Origin: Beutenbergia cavernae DSM 12333 | GTDB taxonomy: Bacteria > Actinomycetota > Actinomycetes > Actinomycetales > Beutenbergiaceae | Direction of reading: 5' to 3' | NCBI RefSeq assembly: GCF_000023105.1 | Contig: NC_012669.1 | Location: 4,403,025-4,467,024 of the forward strand | Length of the DNA: 64,000 bases | Part shown: in pieces, positions 33,780 to 42,180 of the stretch | How positions within the stretch are numbered: position 1 is the stretch's first letter | Layout of the letters: the number at the start of each line of letters is the position of its first letter | Made by a program: the position numbers and the translations under genes | The notes under the pieces: generated by a model | Databases searched by the model: none | Seen by the model: only the letters and a program-made list of their open reading frames with translations | Told to the model about the DNA's origin: nothing

Positions 33780-34784
33780 ATGACCACTTCGACATCACCC
33801 GAGGAAAGCGCGACACTGGTCCGCGTGACCTCCACTCGGACCCTGCGGGTCGGCACCCGGGCCAGCGCCCTCGCGACCACGCAGTCCGAGTGGGCCGGCG
33901 AGGCGATCGCCGCTCGGGTCGCGGCTGCCACGGGATCCGACGTCGAGGTCGAGCTGGTGCGTGTCACGACCACGGGCGACGTGCTCACCGGCTCGCTGGC
34001 CTCGATGGGTGGGACGGGCGTCTTCGTCACGGCGCTGCGGGAGGCCCTGCTCGACGGACGGTGCGACGTCGCCGTCCACTCCCTCAAGGACCTCCCCACC
34101 GCCGCCGCTCCCGGCCTGGTCCTGGGCGCCGTCCCGCAGCGCGAGGACCCCCGGGACGTGCTGTGCGCGCGGGCGGGCGCGGGACTCGCGGACCTGCCCG
34201 CGGGTGGTCGGGTCGGGACGGGCTCGCCCCGGCGGGCCGCGCAGCTGCGGCGCGCCCGGCCGGACCTCGAGATCGTGGACATCCGCGGCAACGTCGACAC
34301 CCGCCTGAGCCGCATCTCCCCGGGGAAGGGCGACCTCGACGCCGTCGTCCTGGCTCGCGCCGGCCTCGCCCGGCTCGGCCGGCTCGACGCCGTGACCGAG
34401 GCGCTCGACGCCGGCGTCATGGTGCCGGCCCCCGGCCAGGGCGCCCTCGCCGTCGAGGCCGTCGACGCCGCACCCGACTGGCTCCTGGCTGGGCTCCGCG
34501 CGTTCGACGACGCCCCCACGCGGCTCGCCGTCACCGCCGAGCGCGCGATGCTCGCCCGGCTCGAGGTCGGCTGCTCGGCGCCGGTCGGGGCGCTCGCCAC
34601 GCTCGCCGGGTCACAGCTCCTCCTGCGGACCTCCGTGGGCGAGGACGCCGAGGACCTCGGCGGCTCGTTCCGCGTCGGCCTGCCGGACGACGACGACGCT
34701 CGGCTCGACGCCGCCGCCGGGCTCGGGCGGGCGGCCGCCGAGGCCGCGCTCGCCCGCATAGAGGCGGGCGGGCCGCCGTCGTGA
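33780..34784 (+). CDS. hemC: Porphobilinogen deaminase (hydroxymethylbilane synthase)
   Basis: A 334-residue HemC that joins four porphobilinogens into hydroxymethylbilane. It begins its family fold with TLRVGTRASALATTQS. The substrate-binding region HSLKDLPT and arginine stretch VGTGSPRRAAQL are present, and the cysteine that carries the dipyrromethane cofactor is in LEVGCSAPVGA. The ATG at 33780 is used; a GTG at 33825 closer to the fold is possible. It is followed by a 67-bp palindromic element before hemD. Confidence 0.93.
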   Translation: MTTSTSPEESATLVRVTSTRTLRVGTRASALATTQSEWAGEAIAARVAAATGSDVEVELVRVTTTGDVLTGSLASMGGTGVFVTALREALLDGRCDVAVHSLKDLPTAAAPGLVLGAVPQREDPRDVLCARAGAGLADLPAGGRVGTGSPRRAAQLRRARPDLEIVDIRGNVDTRLSRISPGKGDLDAVVLARAGLARLGRLDAVTEALDAGVMVPAPGQGALAVEAVDAAPDWLLAGLRAFDDAPTRLAVTAERAMLARLEVGCSAPVGALATLAGSQLLLRTSVGEDAEDLGGSFRVGLPDDDDARLDAAAGLGRAAAEAALARIEAGGPPS

Positions 34785-34812
34785 GGTGTCGCGCGACGCT
34801 CCGGTCGAGCCG

Positions 34813-34879
34813 CGAGCACGTACCGCACGTTCGAGCACGTACCCCCGGAGGACGTGCTCGAACGTGGAGTACGTGCTCG
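34813..34879. repeat. Quadripartite palindromic element (CGAG element 2)
   Basis: Blocks are CGAGCACGT at 34813 and 34832 and ACGTGCTCG at 34852 and 34871, in the geometry 9-10-9-11-9-10-9. All four blocks agree without mismatch, and the arms of 28 bp pair at 26 positions. It fills the space between the hemC stop and the likely hemD start. Confidence 0.8.
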
Positions 34880-34896
34880 GCACCCGGGGCACGCTC

Positions 34897-36231
34897 GTGA
34901 GCGAGCGCTCACTCACCGGACGGACCGTGCTCGTGCCTCGCACGGACCCCGACGACGCGATCGTCCGCGCCGTCGAGGACGCCGGCGCGCACGTGCTGCG
35001 GGCCGAGCTCCTCGCGTTCGTCCCGCCCGACGACGTCGCGCCGCTCGACGCCGCGCTCGGTCGCCTGGCTGCCGGCGACTACGACTGGCTGGCCGTGACG
35101 AGCCCCCGCACCGTCGACGCGCTCGTCGCAGCTGCCCGGCGCGGAGCGGCTGGAGGCTCGCGCGGCGCAGGTGCGCCGGAGGCCGGCTCACCGGTCGTGG
35201 GCCCGTTGGGGGCGGCTGAGCCTGCCGCGCGCACGTTGGGGGGACCTGAGCCTGCCGCGCGCACGCTGGCGGCGACTGAGCCAGTCGTGCACACCTTGGG
35301 GGGACCTGAGCCTGCCGCGCGCACACTGGCGGCGGCGCTCGGCGCGACGCGCGTGGCGGCGGTCGGCCCGGCCACAGCGGCGGCGCTCGACGCCGCCGGC
35401 GTCCCGGTGCACCTCGTCCCGGGCGACCGCGCGCCGTCGTCGGCGGCCGGCCTCGTCGCCGCGTGGCCCGCGGCTCCCACCACCGAGGTAGCACCGGGCG
35501 GGCGAGGTAGTGGTCCGCACCCACTACCTCACCCGCCCGCTACTACCTCGGCGAGAGGTCTCCGGCTCGAGGGCGACCCGGATGCCCCCGAGCCGGAGAC
35601 GCGCGTCCTGCTGCCGCAGTCGGCGCGCGCCGAGCCGACGCTCGCCGAAGGCCTGGCCGCGAAAGGCTGGGACGTCGACGCCGTCACCGCCTACCGCACG
35701 GTGCCCGGCACTCCGCCCGGACCCGAGATCGCCCGCGCCTGGACGGCTGGCGAGGTCGACGCCGTCGTCCTCACGTCGGGGAGCGCCGCCGAGCACCTGC
35801 TGGCGCTGCTCGGCCCGCCACCCGCCGCCACGCGGGTGTGTGCGATCGGGGACGTGACGGCGGCCGCGGCGTCGCGGCTCGGCATCCCGGTCGCCGTGAC
35901 GGCTGACCAGCCCACGCCGTCCGCGATCGTCGCCGCGCTGGCCCACGCGCTCAGCGCACCCCCGTTCGCACCCGCTCCCCCCACCCCCGCACGTCCGCCC
36001 GCACCCGCACCCGCACCCGCACCGTCGCCCGCACCCGCACCCGCACCCGCACCCGCACCTTCGGCTGTGGGTGCGGTTTCCGGGGCTCGTGAACGCTCAC
36101 ACGGCCCGGAACCCGCACCCACAACCGAGGGCGGGCACGCCAGCGGGTTCGAGCCCCAGCCCCAGCCCGAGCCCGAGCCCCAGCCCGAGCCCGAGCCGCG
36201 TCGTCGACCCCTCCCGAAGGATCCGTCATGA
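34897..36231 (+). CDS. hemD: Uroporphyrinogen-III synthase with expanded linker and tail
   Basis: A 444-residue HemD, against about 250-280 for most bacterial relatives. It closes hydroxymethylbilane to uroporphyrinogen III. Recognisable pieces are [14 protein letters not shown] near the start, [30 protein letters not shown], and the second domain [17 protein letters not shown] through [15 protein letters not shown]. Three stretches look added: a 10-residue repeat (EPAARTLG type) from a 30-bp DNA repeat, a segment made by a 67-bp palindrome (35484-35550), and a tail of about 90 residues rich in Ala-Pro and Glu-Pro repeats. GTG at 34897 is taken as start because a palindrome precedes it. It overlaps hemB by ATGA. 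Confidence 0.88.
   Translation: MSERSLTGRTVLVPRTDPDDAIVRAVEDAGAHVLRAELLAFVPPDDVAPLDAALGRLAAGDYDWLAVTSPRTVDALVAAARRGAAGGSRGAGAPEAGSPVVGPLGAAEPAARTLGGPEPAARTLAATEPVVHTLGGPEPAARTLAAALGATRVAAVGPATAAALDAAGVPVHLVPGDRAPSSAAGLVAAWPAAPTTEVAPGGRGSGPHPLPHPPATTSARGLRLEGDPDAPEPETRVLLPQSARAEPTLAEGLAAKGWDVDAVTAYRTVPGTPPGPEIARAWTAGEVDAVVLTSGSAAEHLLALLGPPPAATRVCAIGDVTAAAASRLGIPVAVTADQPTPSAIVAALAHALSAPPFAPAPPTPARPPAPAPAPAPSPAPAPAPAPAPSAVGAVSGARERSHGPEPAPTTEGGHASGFEPQPQPEPEPQPEPEPRRRPLPKDPS
35181..35330 (+). repeat. 30-bp tandem repeat, five units, inside hemD
   Basis: Five codon-aligned 30-bp units run from 35181 to 35330 and encode decapeptides of the type [AGP][ATP]EP[AV][AV][RH]TL[GA]. Units 3 and 5 are nearly identical and units 1 and 4 are most diverged. 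The number of copies could vary between strains without breaking the frame. Confidence 0.85.
35484..35550. repeat. Quadripartite palindromic element (CGAG element 3), in frame in hemD
   Basis: Blocks are CGAGGTAGC at 35484, CGAGGTAGT at 35503, ACTACCTCA at 35523 and ACTACCTCG at 35542, spaced 9-10-9-11-9-10-9. The arms pair at 28 of 31 bases. It encodes a Gly/Pro/His-rich segment between the two HemD domains without breaking the frame. Confidence 0.8.
36061..36128. repeat. Long imperfect palindrome in the hemD tail
   Basis: Arms of 24 bases (36061-36084 and 36105-36128) match at 22 positions around a 20-base loop, for a total of 68 bp. It is translated as part of the HemD tail. The outer ends read TCGG and CCGA rather than CGAG and CTCG, so membership of the CGAG family is doubtful. 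Confidence 0.65.
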
Positions 36232-37238
36232 CCGTCCTGCCTCCCGGCAGCCCTCGCCCGCGGCGCCTGCGCGCGACGCCGGCCCTGCGCCGCCTCACGG
36301 CGGAGCACCGCCTCGACGCCCGCGACCTCGTGCTCCCGCTCTTCCTCCGAGAGGGCGCGAGCGAGGCCGTCCCGATCGCGTCGATGCCCGGCGTCGTCCA
36401 GCACTCCCGCGACTCGCTGCGCGCCGAGGTGGTACGCGCCGCGGAGGCCGGCATCGGTGGCGTCATGCTGTTCGGCGTCCCGACGACGCGCGACGCCGAG
36501 GGCTCCGGCGCCGACGACCCCGACGGCGTGCTGAACACGGGCATCCGCGACGCGATCGCGGAGGTGGGGGACGCCGTCGTCGTCATGGCGGACCTGTGCC
36601 TCGACGAGTTCACCGACCACGGGCACTGCGGCGTGCTCGACGGCGCCGGGCGGGTCGACAACGACGCCACCCTCGAGCGGTATGCCGCGATGGCGCTCGC
36701 GCAGGCAGACGGCGGCGCCCACGTGCTGGGGCTCAGCGGGATGATGGACGGCCAGGTGGGCCACGTGCGGGCGGCGCTCGACGACGCCGGCCGCGCCGAC
36801 ACCGCGCTCCTCGCCTACTCCGCGAAGTACGCGAGCGCGTTCTACGGGCCGTTCCGGGACGCCGTCGAGTCGAGGCTCGTCGGGGACCGGCGCGCGTACC
36901 AGCTCGACCCGGCGAACCGCCGCGAAGGCCTGCGCGAGACCCTGCTCGACCTGGCCGAGGGCGCGGACGCCGTCATGGTCAAGCCCGCGCTCGCCTACCT
37001 CGACGTGCTCGCCGACGTGGCCTCCGCCAGCGACGTGCCCGTGTGGGCGTACCAGGTGAGCGGCGAGTACGCGATGGTCGAGGCGGCCGCCGCGAACGGC
37101 TGGATCGACCGGGAGCGTGCCGTGCGCGAGACGCTGCTGTCCATCGTGCGGGCCGGCGCGGACGCGGTCCTCACGTACTGGGCGCTCGACGTCGCCGGCT
37201 GGCTGCGCGCGGACGGCGGCGCGGGAGGTGCCCGGTGA
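36228..37238 (+). CDS. hemB: Delta-aminolevulinic acid dehydratase (porphobilinogen synthase)
   Basis: A 336-residue HemB that condenses two 5-aminolevulinates to porphobilinogen. Active-site lysines are in [14 protein letters not shown] and [10 protein letters not shown]. The metal region reads [14 protein letters not shown], so two of the three cysteines of zinc-type enzymes are kept and the middle one is Asp. The ATG at 36228 overlaps the hemD stop and has GAAGGA six bases upstream. Its last codons are duplicated just past the stop by a 27-bp repeat. Confidence 0.95.
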   Translation: MTVLPPGSPRPRRLRATPALRRLTAEHRLDARDLVLPLFLREGASEAVPIASMPGVVQHSRDSLRAEVVRAAEAGIGGVMLFGVPTTRDAEGSGADDPDGVLNTGIRDAIAEVGDAVVVMADLCLDEFTDHGHCGVLDGAGRVDNDATLERYAAMALAQADGGAHVLGLSGMMDGQVGHVRAALDDAGRADTALLAYSAKYASAFYGPFRDAVESRLVGDRRAYQLDPANRREGLRETLLDLAEGADAVMVKPALAYLDVLADVASASDVPVWAYQVSGEYAMVEAAAANGWIDRERAVRETLLSIVRAGADAVLTYWALDVAGWLRADGGAGGAR

Positions 37239-37271
37239 GCCGCCGGCGCGGGAGGTGCCAGGTGAGCCGCT
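37218..37271 (+). repeat. 27-bp tandem duplication spanning the hemB stop codon
   Basis: Positions 37218-37244 and 37245-37271 are identical at 25 of 27 bases. Each copy contains GGTGAGCCGC, so the hemB TGA (37236-37238) is repeated in frame at 37263-37265. Confidence 0.8.
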
Positions 37272-37302
37272 GGCATCCGGGGCAACCTTCCGCCGCCCCC
37301 AC

Positions 37303-37367
37303 CGCCGAGTGCGTGATGCGTGCACGCCTCGGCCGGCGTGTCGCGGGGACGGATCACGCACTCGGCG
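37303..37367. repeat. Palindrome, 59-bp subtype, between hemB and hemL
   Basis: CGCCGAGTGCGTGAT (37303-37317) and ATCACGCACTCGGCG (37353-37367) are perfect inverted 15-mers. Measured from CGAG to CTCG the element is 59 bp. Its loop, on the minus strand, contains CGCGACACGCCG, which also occurs in the loop of the element at 53316-53385. Confidence 0.75.
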
Positions 37368-37383
37368 AGAGGAGAGGCCAGCG

Positions 37384-38859
37384 ATGAGCGCAGCGAGCAC
37401 GATGGACGAGGTCTTCGACCGCGCCCGAGCGGCCATCCCCGGCGGGGTGAGCTCGCCCGTGCGAGCGTTCGGCTCCGTGGGCGGCACGCCGCGGTTCATC
37501 GCGAGCGCCAGCGGCCCGCACGTCACGGACGTCGACGGCCGCGAGTACGTGGACCTCGTCGGCTCGTGGGGGCCGGCGATCCTCGGGCACGCGCACCCGG
37601 AGGTCGTGGCGGCGGTGCAGGAGGCGGCGTCCCGAGGGCTGTCGTTCGGGGCGCCGACGCTCGGCGAGGTCGAGCTCGCCGAGGAGATCCGACGGCGGGT
37701 GCCCCCGGCCGAGCGCGTGCGGCTCGTCTCCACGGGCACCGAGGCGACGATGACGGCGATCCGGCTCGCGCGCGGCGTCACCGGCCGCGATCTCGTGGTG
37801 AAGTTCGCCGGCTGCTACCACGGACACGTCGACGCGCTGCTGGCCGCGGCCGGCTCCGGCCTCGCGACGCTGGCCCTGCCCGGGTCGGCCGGCGTCACGC
37901 CGGCCACCGCCGCCGAGACCCTGGTGCTGCCCTACGGCGACGTGCCCTCGCTCGAGGCCGCGTTCGCCGCGCACGACGGCCGCATCGCCGCCGTCATCAC
38001 GGAGGCGGCGCCGGCGAACATGGGCGTCGTCGAGCCAGGCACCTTCAACGCGGAGATCCGGCGCGTCACCGCCGCGCACGGCGCGCTCATGATCTGCGAC
38101 GAAGTGCTGACCGGGTTCCGCACCGGGCCGTCCGGGTGGTGGGGCGTCGAGAACGACGTCGCCGACGGCGCCGCCGCGCTCGCTGCGGCCGCCGACCAGG
38201 GGTCAGGTGCTCGAGCTCGTACCCCGGCGACGAGCTCGTACTCCCCGGTGTCCGATCTCGCCGCCGACGTACGAGCTCGGCGGGACGACCCCCTCGCGGC
38301 CGACGCCGGGCCGAGCACAACAGCCGTCTGGACGCCGGACCTGTTCACGTTCGGGAAGGTCGTGGGCGGCGGCATGCCCGTCGCCGCGATCGGCGGACCT
38401 GCCGCGATCATGGACGCGCTCGCCCCGCTCGGGCCGGTGTACCAGGCGGGCACGCTGTCGGGGAACCCGGTGGCGGTGGCAGCCGGGCTCGCGACGCTCC
38501 GCCTGGCCGACGACGCCGTGTACGCCCGCCTCGCGGACACCAGCCGCGCGGTCCGCACGGGCCTCACGGAGGCGCTCGACGCCGTCGGCCTCGCGCACGC
38601 CGTGTCGAGCGCCGCGAGCCTGTTCTCCGTCGCGTTCCGGGACGAGCGGCCGCGGGGCTGGGACGACGTCCAGGCCCAGGAGACGTTCCGCTACCCGGCG
38701 TTCTTCCACGCGATGCTCGACGCGGGCGTGGCGCTGCCGCCGTCGGTGTTCGAGGCGTGGTTCGTCTCGGCAGCGCACGACGACGCCGCCGTCGGCCGCG
38801 TGCTCGACGCGCTCCCCGGTGCGGCGCGGGCCGCCGCGGCCGTCGTCGCGCCGCGCTGA
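37384..38859 (+). CDS. hemL: Glutamate-1-semialdehyde 2,1-aminomutase
   Basis: A 491-residue PLP-dependent aminomutase that converts glutamate-1-semialdehyde to 5-aminolevulinate; relatives are usually 425-440 residues. Features include [17 protein letters not shown] at the N-terminus, the PLP contact [25 protein letters not shown], and the PLP-binding Lys325 in [11 protein letters not shown]. About 50-55 extra residues lie between GWWGVEND and TPDLFTFGK, where relatives run straight on. This insert includes a 68-bp palindromic element (38212-38279). GAGAGGAGAGG precedes the ATG at 37384. Confidence 0.94.
   Translation: MSAASTMDEVFDRARAAIPGGVSSPVRAFGSVGGTPRFIASASGPHVTDVDGREYVDLVGSWGPAILGHAHPEVVAAVQEAASRGLSFGAPTLGEVELAEEIRRRVPPAERVRLVSTGTEATMTAIRLARGVTGRDLVVKFAGCYHGHVDALLAAAGSGLATLALPGSAGVTPATAAETLVLPYGDVPSLEAAFAAHDGRIAAVITEAAPANMGVVEPGTFNAEIRRVTAAHGALMICDEVLTGFRTGPSGWWGVENDVADGAAALAAAADQGSGARARTPATSSYSPVSDLAADVRARRDDPLAADAGPSTTAVWTPDLFTFGKVVGGGMPVAAIGGPAAIMDALAPLGPVYQAGTLSGNPVAVAAGLATLRLADDAVYARLADTSRAVRTGLTEALDAVGLAHAVSSAASLFSVAFRDERPRGWDDVQAQETFRYPAFFHAMLDAGVALPPSVFEAWFVSAAHDDAAVGRVLDALPGAARAAAAVVAPR
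38212..38279. repeat. Quadripartite palindromic element (CGAG element 4), in frame in hemL
   Basis: Blocks are CGAGCTCGT at 38212 and 38231, a degenerate CCGATCTCG at 38252 and ACGAGCTCG at 38271, spaced 9-10-9-12-9-10-9. It sits in the insert before the active-site lysine of HemL and keeps the frame open. Confidence 0.7.
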
Positions 38860-38923
38860 GGTCGGCTCGAGCGGCTGGGCCGGTCTCGGGGCTCCGCCGA
38901 CGCCGCGGGGGTAGCGCGGCCGG

Positions 38924-38981
38924 CGAGTGGTCGCGAAGGGTCGCCGGCCCGGCAACCCGGACCGCCGTTCGCGACCACTCG
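38924..38981. repeat. Palindrome, 58-bp subtype, downstream of hemL
   Basis: CGAGTGGTCGCGAA (38924-38937) and TTCGCGACCACTCG (38968-38981) are perfect inverted 14-mers. It could terminate the hem operon, though no T-run follows. Confidence 0.75.
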
Positions 38982-39008
38982 ACACACCGGCTCGCGCCCA
39001 CCCATGGC

Positions 39009-39039
39009 CGAGGGGTCACGAACGGTCGCCTACCGGCAA
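39009..39039 (+). repeat. Partial second copy of the 58-bp palindrome
   Basis: This stretch resembles the left half and loop of the element at 38924: it keeps CGAG, GTC.CGAA, GGTCGCC and CCGGCAA in the same order but lacks the right arm. It looks like a decayed or truncated copy. Confidence 0.55.
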
Positions 39040-39079
39040 GCCCGAGGTAAGCAGGAGGCAGAACGTCCGCATTCGGTTC

Positions 39080-39085
39080 TACGCT
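39080..39085 (+). promoter_or_regulatory. Possible -10 box (winged-helix gene)
   Basis: TACGCT occurs 62 bases before the start of the winged-helix gene. No convincing -35 is visible. Confidence 0.25.
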
Positions 39086-39146
39086 GACCCGGGACGATGA
39101 CGACACCCTGGAGTGCCGCCCCTTGCTCGCACCGGAGGATGGCGTG

Positions 39147-40301
39147 GTGGTGACGACGACCCGCAGGCAGGTGCTCGCGTTCCGGCTTCGCCAGCAGCAC
39201 CTGGCGCGGAGGCTCGGCGCCGCGCGGATGGGAGAGGCGACGGCAACCTGCGGCGTGCGCAACAGCCCGGCCGGTTCGGCACCGGTCGCGCTGCTGGCCC
39301 GGGTGAACGGCGTCTCGGAGGACCGGGTGTCCGCGGCGTTGTCCGGCAAACACCTGGTCGAGGTGGAGGACCCGCGCCTGGTACCCGCGCTGGTGCGCCC
39401 GGAGGATCTGGCGGTCTTCACCGTCGGCGGCATCGACACCGACGACGCGTCGCTGCGCGTGAAGTTCGGCCGAGGCGCCGCGAAGGCGCTCGCAGCCGCC
39501 GGCATCAGACCGATCGAGGCCCTGAACCGCGTGGTCGAGGCAGCGCACGCCGAGCTGGCCGGCGGCGTTCGCAGCACCGGCGAGCTCAGCGCGGCCATGA
39601 CCGCCCGGCTTCCCGGGCCGATGTCGTTGTGGTGCCAGCGCTGCGGCTCACGCCACATCCACGAGAGCCTGTTCCGACTCCCCAGCGCGGCCGGCATCTC
39701 CTGCCTCGCACCACGCTCCGGCCGGCAGGTCCGCTACGTCCGGGTCGACAAGTGGCTGGGCACCGACGTCCCCGAGGTCGGGTCGCCCGCCGCACGAGAC
39801 GCGGGCCGCGAGCTGCTCCGGCGGTTTCTCCACTGCTACGGGCCCGCGACGCCCGGCGAATTCGCCGACTGGACCAGAACCGCCGCCGGGGCCGCCCGGC
39901 ACCGGTTCGCCGAGATCGCCGACGACCTCCAGGACGTGAGCTGGGACGGCCACACGGGTTCAGTCCTGCGCGACGATGTCGACGAGCTGCGCGACGCCCG
40001 CACGCCCTCCGGAGTGCGCCTGCTGCCGCCCAACGACCCCTACCTCCTCGCCCCCGACCGAGCCGCACTGATCCCGGATCCATCCAGCCGCACAGTGCTC
40101 TGGCCGGCGCTCAGCGCGCCGGGCGCCGTCGTCATCGACGGCGAGATCGTCGCCACCTGGCGCTCGCAGAAGAAGGGCACCGCGCTCCGCGTACAGATCA
40201 GCCCCTTCGACCGACCCATCGCCACAGCCGCCGCGCTCATCGAGCAAGAGGCTCACCTCCTCGCGGACCTGCGCGGCTGCCAGAGGGTCGAGGTCACGTA
40301 G
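39147..40301 (+). CDS. Winged-helix DNA-binding domain protein (HTH_42/AlkZ-like)
   Basis: A 384-residue protein of the HTH_42 family (PF06224), which includes the AlkZ/AlkX-type DNA glycosylases. The order LRQQHLARRLG at the start, a central WCQRCGSRHIHESLFR and a C-terminal LLPPNDPYLLAPDR followed by VVIDGEIVATWR agrees with the family. A role in removing crosslinks or as a DNA-binding protein is inferred from relatives. The start is set at GTG 39147 because GGAGGA lies seven bases upstream; GTG 39144 or 39150 and TTG 39123 remain possible. Its last 8 bases overlap the convergent DUF4091 gene. Confidence 0.8.
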   Translation: MVTTTRRQVLAFRLRQQHLARRLGAARMGEATATCGVRNSPAGSAPVALLARVNGVSEDRVSAALSGKHLVEVEDPRLVPALVRPEDLAVFTVGGIDTDDASLRVKFGRGAAKALAAAGIRPIEALNRVVEAAHAELAGGVRSTGELSAAMTARLPGPMSLWCQRCGSRHIHESLFRLPSAAGISCLAPRSGRQVRYVRVDKWLGTDVPEVGSPAARDAGRELLRRFLHCYGPATPGEFADWTRTAAGAARHRFAEIADDLQDVSWDGHTGSVLRDDVDELRDARTPSGVRLLPPNDPYLLAPDRAALIPDPSSRTVLWPALSAPGAVVIDGEIVATWRSQKKGTALRVQISPFDRPIATAAALIEQEAHLLADLRGCQRVEVT

Positions 40302-42057
40302 CCCGGGCGCCGGCGAGCTCGGCGAGGATCCGCGCGTCGACGGCGCGACGCGTCTCCAGGTAGTGCTCGGGGTCGTAGGTGAACGCGTCGTACGCCAGGG
40401 CACCGCCCTCGTCGACGTACGACCGCGCCGTCGCCTGGTCCGTGAGCGTCCGCAGGAGCTGCAGCGCCCGGTGGTCGTCCATCGCCTGCGCGAACACGCG
40501 GTGCCGCAGCGACGGCCACGCCTCGCCGTTGGGCCCCGGGTACACGATGAACGGGTCGCCCGAGGGGAACGCGCCGCCGGCGGAGGTGTCGGCGTGCGGG
40601 TCGATCGGGCGGGTCGAGTGCTGCGCGAACCAGAAGTTGAAGCCCCAGTGCAGGAACCCGGGGGCGCTGAACGCGAACAGCTGCCGCCCCAGCACGCGGT
40701 TGCGCACGGAGGGCAGCGCGATGAACCGGTTCGCGACGTCGCGGTTCTGCGACACGCAGTAGTACACCCACGGCGTCATCCCGGCGTCGAGGAACGGCTG
40801 CACGTGGTTCGTGGCCACGATCGGCGTGTCCACGACGCCGTCCTGCGCGAACGCGAGATCGCTCAGCGCGTCGGCGATCGTGGCGCCGTCGAGCAGGTCG
40901 TCGACGACGGCCCGCGCCTCCCGGTAGTCGCTCAACATCTCAGGGCGCGGCTCGTCGCTCACGTGGAAGATCACGTCGCCCGACCAGTGCTCCGCGAGGT
41001 ACCCGCGCAGCGCGGGCAGCAGCGAGGCGAGCAGCTCGCGGTAGCTCGGGTCGGTCGCCGGCACGTGCCAGCCGAAGCGCTGCTCGGTGCCCGACGGCGT
41101 CTCGACGTAGATCGCCGGCGTCGCCGTCGCACCCCACTGCGTGAAGAGGTGTGCGACCTCGAGCGTGGTGATGCCGTGCCGCTTGCACAGCGCCAGCCAC
41201 CGCCCGAGGCGGGAGAAGTCGAACGCGTACGCCCCGCCGTCGTCGTCGCTGATCCCGACGAGCTGGACGGGCGGGCGTGTACCGCCGATCGCGGTGTCGA
41301 GGGGCGGCGTCCACGTCGGCGTGAGCAGCGAGTTGGCGCGCATCGCCGCGGCGGAGGCCACGTACTCCTCGAGCAGGCGCCAGTGCTCCTCGCTGAACGC
41401 GTCGACGCCGTAGTACGTCAGGAGGCTGTCGGCGTGCAGCCAGTGCATGTTGACGATGTCGAGCGCGGGCAGGGCCACGGGATGGACGACGACGGCGAGC
41501 TCGGCCGTGTGCAGCGGCTTGCCGTCGGCGTCGCTCATCTCGAGCGTGAGGGTGCGGCGCCCGGCGAGCGCGGGGTCGTCGACCTGGAGGTCGACCCACA
41601 CCGCCTGCCAGTAGCCCAGGCGTGGGTGGAGCGTGCCGGCGAGACCGGCGGCGTCGACGGCGCCTGGGGCGCCGGCCCGGGCGTCGCCGGCGTCCGCCTG
41701 CTCGATCGGCCGCAGCAGGTCGGGGTACAGCCCTGGCGTATCGCGGAGGTAGCCGTCGTCGTGGCCGTCGAACGCGGGGAGCTGGCACGGCACGAGCTCG
41801 ACGGTGCTGAGCCGCGCGAGGTGGGCGAGCTCGCCGCGCGCCCGGACCGTCACCGGTCCGATCGCGGCGGGGCTGTGGGCGGCCGGGGGCAAGAAGGCGA
41901 GCTGGACGGCGAGCGCCTCGCCGAGGAACCCCGAGAGCTCCGGCCGGCTCATCGGCCGCGGCGCGACGTCGGGGAACACCTTCTCGAGGGAGTCGGCGAG
42001 GACGAAGGTCCAGTCGGGGCGGGGGTACGGGCGGGCGTCGGTGGTCGCGCGTCTCAT
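40294..42057 (-). CDS. DUF4091 domain protein, probable glycoside hydrolase
   Basis: A 587-residue protein. An N-terminal beta-rich part (about 1-190) is followed by a TIM-barrel-like region with HVSDEPR and the C-terminal DUF4091 block GDPFIVYPGPNGEAWPSLRHRVF. DUF4091 proteins are thought to be glycoside hydrolases; the activity is not established here. No signal peptide is visible. The start at 42057 is chosen as the first Met of the family fold, with a weak upstream purine stretch. A palindromic element separates it from the copper ATPase gene that precedes it on this strand. Confidence 0.8.
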   Translation of the reverse strand: MRRATTDARPYPRPDWTFVLADSLEKVFPDVAPRPMSRPELSGFLGEALAVQLAFLPPAAHSPAAIGPVTVRARGELAHLARLSTVELVPCQLPAFDGHDDGYLRDTPGLYPDLLRPIEQADAGDARAGAPGAVDAAGLAGTLHPRLGYWQAVWVDLQVDDPALAGRRTLTLEMSDADGKPLHTAELAVVVHPVALPALDIVNMHWLHADSLLTYYGVDAFSEEHWRLLEEYVASAAAMRANSLLTPTWTPPLDTAIGGTRPPVQLVGISDDDGGAYAFDFSRLGRWLALCKRHGITTLEVAHLFTQWGATATPAIYVETPSGTEQRFGWHVPATDPSYRELLASLLPALRGYLAEHWSGDVIFHVSDEPRPEMLSDYREARAVVDDLLDGATIADALSDLAFAQDGVVDTPIVATNHVQPFLDAGMTPWVYYCVSQNRDVANRFIALPSVRNRVLGRQLFAFSAPGFLHWGFNFWFAQHSTRPIDPHADTSAGGAFPSGDPFIVYPGPNGEAWPSLRHRVFAQAMDDHRALQLLRTLTDQATARSYVDEGGALAYDAFTYDPEHYLETRRAVDARILAELAGARAT

Positions 42058-42180
42058 CGGGCACCATCCTGGCAGGCCGCGCTCGGCCCTCCGATCACGC
42101 CCGGCACCATCGCCCGCCGTCACGCGCACCCGCCGCCGCCCGCACCCGCCGCCGCCGTCCGCATCCGCCGTCGTCGTCGC

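Noticed and set aside
34786-34788. GTG at 34786 as the hemD start
   Set aside because: It would add 37 residues translated mostly from the palindromic element, ahead of the recognisable HemD start.
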